From: Lachnospiraceae bacterium UBA1755
GTDB taxonomy: Bacteria > Bacillota > Clostridia > Lachnospirales > Lachnospiraceae
Length of the DNA: 9,500 nucleotides
Assembly (NCBI GenBank): GCA_002314805.1
Contig: DCHJ01000036.1
Coordinates: 14,914-24,413, forward strand
Direction of reading: 5' to 3'
Of the stretch, positions 1-6,035 are shown piece after piece; the stretch's first letter is position 1, and each line of letters starts with the position of its first letter. The notes below the pieces were generated by a model. That model was given only the letters and a program-made list of their open reading frames with translations. It made no database searches and was not told the DNA's origin. Position numbers and translations under genes: made by a program.

Positions 1-1763
1 CGGATATCCTTGAATCTCAGCCAGATGTACAGGAGCATGAGTACAAGTGCAATGAGCACTGCCACGAGGGCATCCGTCTTCATCTCCGAACTGATCGTGC
101 TGGAGATATTCTCCTCGGTGATCTTTTCCACATCGACTGCGAACTTCTCACCCATAAGCTTGTGGAGCTCTTCACGTTCTTCCTTGGAAAGCTCGCGGGT
201 TTTAATGATGACCTCGTTGGAATTGGCAACCTTCTGTGTCTGGATATCTGCATCGCCGGTCACTGTCTGTACAACCGGTACTACCTGTCCTGAGATATCA
301 TCAAGGCTCATATCCTCGTTGAAGGTAACGTTGGTTGAAGTACCGCCCTTGAAATCGATACCATAGTTGAGTGCACTGCCTTTGGAAGCATTAACTGCAA
401 GCGCTACAACACCGGTAAGGATGATTACTGCAGAGAATGCAATAAAGTACTTTCTCTTTCCGACGAAATCGATAGTCTTCCTTGACTTGATGACTCCGTA
501 GTACTTATTGTCCTCGATACCGAGGTCAATGAAGGCACCGATGATAAACCTTGTTACAAAGAATGCTGTAAGCATTGAGATAACGATACCGAGAGTAAGT
601 GTCTGCGCGAAGCCTACGACTGTACCAGAACCCTTGATCATAAGGACGATTGCTGCGATAAGGGTTGTAACATTACCGTCTATGATAGCTGAGAGAGCCT
701 TCTTGAAACCTGTCCTGACTGCAGAGCCTACCGTCTTGCCAAAGCCGAGCTCCTCCTTGATACGGGTGAAGATGATAACATTGGCATCTACCGCCATACC
801 TATCGAAAGCACGATACCTGCGATACCCGGCAGCGTAAGTGTAATATTCTCGTTGAACGCTGCAAGGAGCAGTACTTCAAGAGATATGTAAATGCAGAGT
901 GCAAGAGATGCCGCAAGTCCCGGTACCCTGAATACCACGATCAGGATGATGAACAGGATGATAAGACCGATAAGGCATGCCTTGACACTTGAAGCCATTG
1001 CTGACTGTCCGAGCTTTGCGCCTACCACGTTGCTGCGCAGCTCTTTAAGTTCCAGTGTAAGTGAACCGATACGGATCGTAGATGCGAGATTCTCTGCTTC
1101 CTCGTAATCTGCCATACCGTCGATACGGCACTGTCCGCCTGTGATAGCCTCTCTGACTACCGGAGATGATACGATCTCATCATCGTAGATGATGTAGATC
1201 TGCTTGCCTACATTAGCTGTAGTCGCATCTGCAAATTTCTTTGTGCCTTCTTCGTTGAAGGTAAGCTGTACGATGTATTCCTTGTTCTTCTGCTGATCCT
1301 CTACGATACCGGCCTGAGCTGAAGTAACCATCTTTCCGTCAACTACTTCCTGTCCGTCCTCGGTCATGAATACCAGAGAACCGGGCTTGCCCAGCTCTGT
1401 AAGCACTGTATCCGCATCCGAAACTCCGGGGATGTCGATATTGATCCTGTTATTGCCCTCACGATAGACCTCAGCCTCGGTAGAGTAGTTCTGGACCCTC
1501 TTCTGAAGCTTGTAGATCGTATCCTGCATATCAGTATCCGAAGGATTGGGATCTACTGTCTGGTAAGTGATGGAGACACCGCCCGCAAGGTCAAGACCGA
1601 GCTTAACCGTGTTCTTTGCTGAGTCCTCTGTTGCTTCGTAATTCTCCTGGAGTGCCGCATTGCTGTCACGCACTACAGTGTAGGCAAAATAACCAAGTGC
1701 CACTACCACGATCACAGTAATGACAAGTTTGATAATGCCTCTTACCTTGTTGTTTTCTTTCAT
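1..1763 (-). CDS. secDF: SecDF: fused protein-export membrane protein SecD-SecF, C-terminus cut by the window edge
   Basis: This is an accessory subunit of the Sec translocase; the family uses the proton gradient to pull secreted proteins through SecYEG on the outer side of the membrane. The reading frame is open for 587 codons from the ATG to the window edge. Visible in order: a membrane segment at about residues 11-31; the SecD motif GLDLAGG at 56-62; an extracytoplasmic domain to about 255; a cluster of membrane segments at about 262-412 containing GMAVDANVIIF (322-332), where D326 corresponds to the conserved transmembrane aspartate of SecD; then SecF, with a membrane segment at about 438-457 and GIDFKGG at 468-474. 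SecD and SecF are joined without a stop. The last SecF membrane segments lie beyond position 1. The start is supported by AGGAG at 1774-1778 and an upstream extended -10 promoter. The segment before the SecF membrane region (about 552-565, ISSTISSEMKTDA) lacks the Gly-Pro of the common SecF pattern; I think this is lineage variation. Confidence 0.97.
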   Translation of the reverse strand, partial: MKENNKVRGIIKLVITVIVVVALGYFAYTVVRDSNAALQENYEATEDSAKNTVKLGLDLAGGVSITYQTVDPNPSDTDMQDTIYKLQKRVQNYSTEAEVYREGNNRINIDIPGVSDADTVLTELGKPGSLVFMTEDGQEVVDGKMVTSAQAGIVEDQQKNKEYIVQLTFNEEGTKKFADATTANVGKQIYIIYDDEIVSSPVVREAITGGQCRIDGMADYEEAENLASTIRIGSLTLELKELRSNVVGAKLGQSAMASSVKACLIGLIILFIILIVVFRVPGLAASLALCIYISLEVLLLAAFNENITLTLPGIAGIVLSIGMAVDANVIIFTRIKEELGFGKTVGSAVRTGFKKALSAIIDGNVTTLIAAIVLMIKGSGTVVGFAQTLTLGIVISMLTAFFVTRFIIGAFIDLGIEDNKYYGVIKSRKTIDFVGKRKYFIAFSAVIILTGVVALAVNASKGSALNYGIDFKGGTSTNVTFNEDMSLDDISGQVVPVVQTVTGDADIQTQKVANSNEVIIKTRELSKEEREELHKLMGEKFAVDVEKITEENISSTISSEMKTDALVAVLIALVLMLLYIWLRFKDI

Positions 1764-1804
1764 CTCTAAAGCTCTCCTAAATATTTTTGCCCATAAGCTT
1801 AAAA

Positions 1805-1833
1805 ATTATACCAAATATGCGCAGCTTTTACAA
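1805..1833 (-). promoter_or_regulatory. Predicted sigma-A-type promoter of secDF with extended -10
   Basis: On the minus strand, TTGTAA (1833-1828, 4 of 6 matches to TTGACA) is followed by a 17-nt spacer and a perfect TATAAT (1810-1805). The -10 is preceded by TGG, giving the extended -10 form TGnTATAAT. Transcription would start near 1798, leaving a leader of about 35 nt that carries the AGGAG ribosome binding site (1778-1774), 10 nt before the ATG. This is the best promoter in the window. It implies that secDF is transcribed on its own and does not depend on read-through from htrA. Confidence 0.8.
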
Positions 1834-1994
1834 TAAGATGAAACTCCTTATGTTTTTTTCTGCCTATTATCCAATACACAGCTTCTGTATGGCTGCCAGG
1901 TATTCCCGGGGCCTGCGGCTTTTCACCTGTTGGTCTTCGTTTTTAACGGCTCATGTGTTTTCAACAGCTTCAAGTGAACAGGCAATACCATAGA

Positions 1995-2038
1995 GGAGCC
2001 GGAGCTGCGGCGGTATATCCCTCCACTGCTCCGGCTCC
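1995..2038 (-). terminator. Long GC-rich hairpin downstream of htrA, terminator-like
   Basis: GGAGCCGGAGC (1995-2005) is perfectly complementary to GCTCCGGCTCC (2028-2038), giving an 11-bp stem with a 22-nt loop. It begins about 53 nt after the htrA stop codon and lies upstream of the secDF promoter, where a terminator is expected. On the minus strand the stem is followed by TCTATGG, so there is no proper U-tract; on the plus strand there is none either. It may be a weak or factor-assisted terminator, or a stabiliser of the htrA mRNA 3' end. Confidence 0.5.
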
Positions 2039-2090
2039 CCGAAATGATTATCTTAGCCCAAATGCTTCGGTCCGATCCCGTTACGGATCA

Positions 2091-3422
2091 TCAGTCCTCA
2101 TCATCATCCTTTTTCTTAGCCTTCTTGTCTTTGCTTTTATCCTTTGTATCAGCCTCTTCCTCGTCATCCATAAGCTGCTTTTTGGATGCCAGCTTTACCT
2201 TGATGATCTTTTCCTCGTATTCATCATCGACAAGTCTCTGGATCGTAAGCTCTACTTCCTCGCCCTCCTTGTAGCCTTTGAGAAGCTCCTGAAGCTCTTC
2301 CATGCTCTTTACGCCCTGACCGTCAAGCTTTGTGATGATATCTCTCTCCTTAAGCGCTGATTCCGATGCCGGTGTACCTTCCACGATCTGGTATACATAT
2401 ACTCCCTGCGGCATATCATACTTCCCGCTTACCTCAGCATCGATGTTCTGACCGCGGATGCCGATATATCCCTGCTCATCCTCATCTACCTCTTCCCTTA
2501 CCTCACGTGCCGAGAAATCCTCGATAAGATCATAAACCTTTGTGATCGGGATCGCAAAGCCCATACCTTCTACCTGAGTCTCTGCATACTTTGCTTCGTT
2601 GATACCGATGAGCTTGCCGTCCATATCAAGCAGCGCGCCTCCGGAATTGCCGGGATTGATAGCTGCGTCCGTCTGAATGAGACCCTCGCTTGCGCTTCCG
2701 TCTGCCTCGAGCTGGCGGTCAAGTGCGCTTACCACACCTGTTGTCACTGACAGACCCTGTCCCAATGCATTACCGATTGCGATGACACCCTGTCCGACCT
2801 TAAGCTCGTCTGAATCTCCCAATGCCACGATCCTGATGCTTTCTCTTGTATCCTTCTCAATATCTTCCTTCTTTACAGACACAACCGCAACATCCTTGTC
2901 GGCATCCCTGCCCTTTATCGTTGCGGGAGCTGATGTCCCGTCAGCAAATGTCACTACCAGATCCTTTGTATCTGCCACCACGTGGTTGTTGGTTGCGATC
3001 GCAAGCTCATCATCATCTTCGCCGATTATGATACCAGATCCGGCAGACTCCGCTTCGAAGGTCTGGCTGCCGCCGCCTCCGCCGAAGAAGTATCCGAACA
3101 TGTCATATGACTCATACTCTGTCACTCCGGTGATGGCAACCATTGATGGCATCGTCTCCTCAACTATATCCGATACATCTGTTGCCGATGAGCGTATCAC
3201 CTTTGCGCCTGCCGTCGCCACTTCTGTCTTGTCATACTGAGGTATCTCCAGCATTGTTCCGCCCTTGGTTTCCGCTGTCTCTCCTTCAGTCTGTCCTATG
3301 TTTGCTGCCTTGTATGCGTCAACGACGCCGGTAGTTCTGATCACTCCGTACATCGAGAGACCTGCCACGGCTCCGATTACGATGGCAGCTGCCAATATGC
3401 CTAAACCTTTCAGAAATCTCAT
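2091..3422 (-). CDS. htrA: HtrA/DegP-like membrane-anchored serine protease with one PDZ domain
   Basis: This 443-residue protein belongs to the trypsin-like S1C family that degrades or refolds damaged proteins outside the membrane. One membrane anchor lies at about residues 7-28. A linker of about 55 residues leads to the protease domain (about 85-305). The catalytic triad is visible: H147 in ATNNHVV, D177 in DKDVAVV, and S260 in NPGNSGGALL. A glycine stretch (GGGGG, 114-118) lies near the domain start, in the region of the LA loop of other HtrA proteins. A PDZ domain follows (about 318-412). The tail (about 418-443) is almost wholly charged, with an acidic patch, a lysine-rich patch and a closing acidic patch; its role is unknown. 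The start has a strong ribosome binding site, AAAGGAG at 3438-3432, 9 nt before the ATG. The upstream region carries phased repeats, so regulation is probably stress-responsive and separate from the LCP gene. Length and layout are normal for Gram-positive HtrA proteins. Confidence 0.95.
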   Translation of the reverse strand: MRFLKGLGILAAAIVIGAVAGLSMYGVIRTTGVVDAYKAANIGQTEGETAETKGGTMLEIPQYDKTEVATAGAKVIRSSATDVSDIVEETMPSMVAITGVTEYESYDMFGYFFGGGGGSQTFEAESAGSGIIIGEDDDELAIATNNHVVADTKDLVVTFADGTSAPATIKGRDADKDVAVVSVKKEDIEKDTRESIRIVALGDSDELKVGQGVIAIGNALGQGLSVTTGVVSALDRQLEADGSASEGLIQTDAAINPGNSGGALLDMDGKLIGINEAKYAETQVEGMGFAIPITKVYDLIEDFSAREVREEVDEDEQGYIGIRGQNIDAEVSGKYDMPQGVYVYQIVEGTPASESALKERDIITKLDGQGVKSMEELQELLKGYKEGEEVELTIQRLVDDEYEEKIIKVKLASKKQLMDDEEEADTKDKSKDKKAKKKDDDED

Positions 3423-3458
3423 TTATAATATCTCCTTTCGAATGTGTTACCCCTGTCG

Positions 3459-3487
3459 ATGATACGATAATACATCCGAGTTGTGAC
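3459..3487 (-). promoter_or_regulatory. Candidate htrA promoter with poor -35
   Basis: On the minus strand, GTCACA (3487-3482, 4 of 6 to TTGACA) is separated by 17 nt from TATCAT (3464-3459, 5 of 6 to TATAAT). The start of transcription would be near 3452, giving a leader of about 30 nt to the ATG at 3422. The -35 overlaps the last of four 11-bp phased hexamers, which is the arrangement expected when an activator replaces -35 contacts. An alternative -10, TATTAT (3472-3467), has no -35 at a suitable distance. Confidence 0.4.
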
Positions 3488-3521
3488 TAAACTGTGTTTC
3501 TACTGTGTAACATTTGTGTTA
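3483..3521 (-). promoter_or_regulatory. Four direct hexamer repeats at exact 11-bp spacing (probable response-regulator operator)
   Basis: Read on the minus strand the array is TAACAC (3521-3516), TTACAC (3510-3505), AAACAC (3499-3494) and AGTCAC (3488-3483). Each is separated by 5 nt, so the period is exactly 11 bp, about one helical turn. OmpR/PhoB-family response regulators typically bind direct repeats with this period; the Bacillus PhoP box (TT[ACT]ACA repeats) is a known case. The array sits directly upstream of, and overlaps, the candidate htrA -35. One more TAACAC occurs out of phase at 3449-3444, between the -10 and the ribosome binding site. The repeats are seen directly; the binding protein is inferred. 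Confidence 0.6.
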
Positions 3522-3562
3522 TTTTTATTATGGAACTGCAGATCAAAGGACAATTTGCTGCT

Positions 3563-3582
3563 GGTTTTTCAGATGAAAAACC
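3563..3582 (-). terminator. A/T-rich hairpin after the LCP gene, possible weak terminator
   Basis: GGTTTTTC (3563-3570) and GAAAAACC (3575-3582) form a perfect 8-bp stem with a 4-nt loop. It lies about 58 nt after the LCP stop codon and about 40 nt upstream of the phased repeat array. No U-tract follows on the minus strand, so termination would be weak. Confidence 0.35.
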
Positions 3583-3639
3583 GATATTTCTGCATTTGAG
3601 AAAACAGCATAATGGAAATGTTTACAAATCTGCGCTTCC

Positions 3640-5649
3640 TTAACGAGGCATGTTCTCGACGGTCTCCCCGCCCTCATCACTGCCGCCCGGACCGCCGGGA
3701 GATGCTCCTCCCGGAGTTGATCCTCCAGGAGTGTCTGTACCGGTATTATCCCGGTCAGTACCGCTGCCGCCTCCCGGGCGCGTATCCTCATCCGCTCCCG
3801 GATAGACCTCTCCCTCTTCTTCTGCCTGTGATCCGGGACCGTATTCATTTCTGCTGTCGGAAACAGGCTTTCCGTACTGGTCGGTTGCTGTCTCCCCTTC
3901 TGTACCGGCAGCACCGCCGGGACCGTCCTGTGTATCCGGTCCCTGACCGGGCAGGATATTGCCGTCCTCGTCGGTCTCATATACCTCCGCTTCGGTCTCG
4001 TTGAGCTCCTCATTCTGAGTGAAATAGAAATTGCCGTCCTCATCTATCTCATACAGATATACAAGGTTTCCGTTTTCATCCTTTTCCACCATCTTGATCC
4101 GCTTGCCGTCGGCATCCAGCATATATTTATATATCTTGTTTCCGTTCTCATCCACACCGTCCACGTAGATGAGATATCCGTCCTTGCTGATCGCATACTC
4201 CTTCTTATCATTCTTCTTTGTGATGCTTTCAGCCTCTGCTGCCTCTGCCGGTTCTGTCTCCTCGCTTACAGCACCCGTCCCGGACTTGCCGCTGCCACTG
4301 GATATCCATCCTTCTGTGGACACATGCCCGACGTTGACACCTTCGCTGTACATACCTGTCTTTGCCGAGATGTACGCGCTTATCTGCTTTACCTGATCAG
4401 AAGGCTCATAAGTATCGTCGGGGAAGAGCATGGTATGAAGATCCCTGTCATTGGATTCAAGGGTCTGCGGTATTACACAGGCTCCGCACTTGCCGAGATT
4501 GGCCTCTCCTCTTGCAAACGGGAAGCCAGCTGTCTCGGTGATATTATATTTAGTGATATTGGCAATTGCATCCAGACCATCCTGCCATGTCATATTTGTG
4601 GATACCAGTTCAAGCATCACACCGATAAGACTGTTGAGGGTTGAGATATCTGTCTGCTTGGCTTTCTTGAACACTTCTCCGATGACCTTCCTCTGACGCT
4701 CCGTACGTGCATAGTCATTGTCCATGTATCTTAGCCTTGCATATGCAACTGCCTGGACTCCGTCAAGATGATGCATACCCGGACCGGTAAGCTGTGTGGA
4801 ACCTATGCCTGTGGAATTAACCGTCTCCGTGATATATCCGTTGATCCAGTTGTACTCTGCCTTGCTAAGCTCTATATCCACTCCGCCAAGGATATTGATT
4901 CCGGTAGCAACTGCCTTCCAGCTGAAGGTCACATACTGGGTGATATTCAGATCCAGATTTTCATTGAGAGCCTTTAGGGCCTGCTCAGGACCGCCCTGAC
5001 AGTAAGCACTGTTGATCTTATTGTAGGTATTCTCCCCGGTCTTAAGATACGTATCCCTGAATACAGATACAAGCTGTATTGCTCCGGTCTCACGATTGAT
5101 ACTTACAACGATAATGACATCGGAATTGGCACCCTTGCCCATAGAGGAATTTCTGGTATCTACACCGAATACCGCGATATTCCAGTAACCCTTTTCCATC
5201 TCGGCTCTTTGCTCTTCGGAAAGGTTGAAGTTGAGTATATTCTGCTCATTTATCTTGATTTTATTGAGCCCGTTGGTCACATCAATGGCCTTGGTCATAC
5301 CGAGGATTCCGATAACCGCAAATACCTCAAGTATGGCAAAGATGACCACTCTCGTGATGAGCGTGCTCCTCCTGCTCTTTGGTTCTTTTCCTTTGCCGCT
5401 GCCGCCGTTCTTCCTGCCGCGGCTGGGACCTGACGGTACAGCATCCTTATCTTCCTGCCGGGCATACCCGCTCCTTGAAGAACGGGAGCTGCCTGAAGCG
5501 TACCTGTCCTGTTCCGGATATGCACCGTATGAAGAGTCCGCCGTCTTCCTGCGGCTGCGGCTCTGAGGCATCATCGCTCCGTCATTACCCCTGCTGCCCG
5601 AAGGATACTCCGGATATTCATCGTCAAACCTGTTATAATCGTATTCCAT
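3640..5649 (-). CDS. LytR-CpsA-Psr (LCP) family glycopolymer transferase with repeat-bearing C-terminal extension
   Basis: LCP enzymes transfer glycopolymers from a polyprenyl-phosphate carrier to the cell wall, on the outer face of the membrane. The 669-residue protein has a basic, Ser/Tyr/Gly-rich cytoplasmic segment (1-96), one membrane anchor (about 98-118) and an LCP domain (about 154-330). Typical motifs are present: FGVDTR (161-166), VFRDTYL (196-202), KINSAY (211-216), HLDGVQAVAYARLRY (294-308), and D310/D312 with RTERQR (315-320). These include the Asp and Arg residues that bind the pyrophosphate and its metal. Residues about 331-445 complete the extracellular part. From 488 a series of 12-residue D-x-[DN]-G-[NK] repeats follows, then a Gly/Pro/Asp/Thr-rich tail to 669, without an LPXTG signal. 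Most LCP proteins are about 300-450 residues long, so the extension is large. The ATG is supported by AGGA 9 nt upstream. It lies downstream of a sugar-priming transferase and two glycosyltransferases, which suggests it acts on the polymer they help make. Which polymer cannot be told. Confidence 0.95.
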   Translation of the reverse strand: MEYDYNRFDDEYPEYPSGSRGNDGAMMPQSRSRRKTADSSYGAYPEQDRYASGSSRSSRSGYARQEDKDAVPSGPSRGRKNGGSGKGKEPKSRRSTLITRVVIFAILEVFAVIGILGMTKAIDVTNGLNKIKINEQNILNFNLSEEQRAEMEKGYWNIAVFGVDTRNSSMGKGANSDVIIVVSINRETGAIQLVSVFRDTYLKTGENTYNKINSAYCQGGPEQALKALNENLDLNITQYVTFSWKAVATGINILGGVDIELSKAEYNWINGYITETVNSTGIGSTQLTGPGMHHLDGVQAVAYARLRYMDNDYARTERQRKVIGEVFKKAKQTDISTLNSLIGVMLELVSTNMTWQDGLDAIANITKYNITETAGFPFARGEANLGKCGACVIPQTLESNDRDLHTMLFPDDTYEPSDQVKQISAYISAKTGMYSEGVNVGHVSTEGWISSGSGKSGTGAVSEETEPAEAAEAESITKKNDKKEYAISKDGYLIYVDGVDENGNKIYKYMLDADGKRIKMVEKDENGNLVYLYEIDEDGNFYFTQNEELNETEAEVYETDEDGNILPGQGPDTQDGPGGAAGTEGETATDQYGKPVSDSRNEYGPGSQAEEEGEVYPGADEDTRPGGGSGTDRDNTGTDTPGGSTPGGASPGGPGGSDEGGETVENMPR
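3937..4188 (-). repeat. Seven 12-residue tandem repeats (36-nt period) in the LCP C-terminal extension
   Basis: Residues 488-571 fall into units of exactly 12: SKDGYLIYVDGV (488), DENGNKIYKYML (500), DADGKRIKMVEK (512), DENGNLVYLYEI (524), DEDGNFYFTQNE (536), a degenerate unit ELNETEAEVYET (548), and DEDGNILPGQGP (560). The consensus is D-x-[DN]-G-[NK]-x-[IV]-Y-x-[YF]-x-x. Alternating turn residues and Tyr/Ile positions suggest short beta-hairpins; the D-x-D-x-D-G-like turns could bind calcium. I do not recognise it as a named repeat family. Confidence 0.75.
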
Positions 5650-6035
5650 GAAGCAATTTCCTATCTGTTTTATTTTTTCGGCTTTAAGCCTGCGCTCTCA
5701 GTCCTCTTCTGCTCTCCTGCATTTGTGATATCTGTCCCTGCTTCTATTTCCGGTGTGATATGCTGTCTGCTCTTTTTCCTGCACAATTCCTGCCCGGTCC
5801 GTACATACTGTATGCAGTCTCCATCTTAGTACGGCTCAAACTCCTTGATACAGTATTACACAAATTACTGTTGCCCGTTGTTTTCTGCGGTTTTCTGTAC
5901 AGTGCGGCATTTTTTCTGCAGGAAGAATTTCACGATGCACTGACTTCTTTTTTCAGACGCCTTCATCTCTGTACGTTTGCTTTTTACCATGGCTTTTGCG
6001 CCTCTGTGCCATGTTTCTTACGCGATCCCCGCATC
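5650..6035. other. Intergenic region upstream of the LCP gene (386 nt), with three small palindromes
   Basis: I see no credible gene and no terminator. The minus strand is purine-rich and has no clear -10/-35 pair. Three palindromes share ACTGTA on one strand: CATACTGTATG (5804-5814), ATACAGTAT (5848-5856) and CTGTACAG (5895-5902). CCGTAC (5799-5804) and GTACGG (5829-5834) can also pair around the first of them. The LCP ribosome binding site, AGGA, ends 9 nt before the ATG at 5649. The promoter of the LCP gene, if any, must be non-canonical or lie further upstream. Confidence 0.45.

Larger units (their letters stand above)
1764..2090. other. Intergenic region htrA-secDF (327 nt)
   Basis: This stretch holds the 11-bp hairpin (1995-2038), the secDF promoter (1805-1833) and the secDF ribosome binding site (1774-1778). 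A small imperfect inverted repeat, GATCC/GGATC (2074-2078 and 2085-2089), lies just after the htrA stop. Between about 1840 and 1990 I see no credible gene on either strand and no further strong structure. Confidence 0.6.

Noticed and set aside
508..1107. Two consecutive plus-strand frames of 127 and 71 codons
   Set aside because: Both are antisense to the membrane region of SecDF, whose minus-strand frame carries all family motifs.
1777..1794. Five-codon leader frame (MGKNI) just upstream of secDF whose stop overlaps the secDF ribosome binding site
   Set aside because: It lies almost at the predicted 5' end of the transcript and has no ribosome binding site of its own. A frame this short is expected by chance.
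2677..3240. 187-codon plus-strand frame
   Set aside because: It is antisense to the HtrA protease domain, where the catalytic motifs are clear. The Ser/Pro-rich sequence is a mirror of the htrA codon pattern.
3543..4043. 166-codon minus-strand frame overlapping the LCP C-terminus and running past its stop codon
   Set aside because: It is the shifted frame of the low-complexity, GC-rich LCP tail. The Arg/Pro-rich composition is typical of such shadows, and the LCP frame has a proper stop and a sensible repeat structure.
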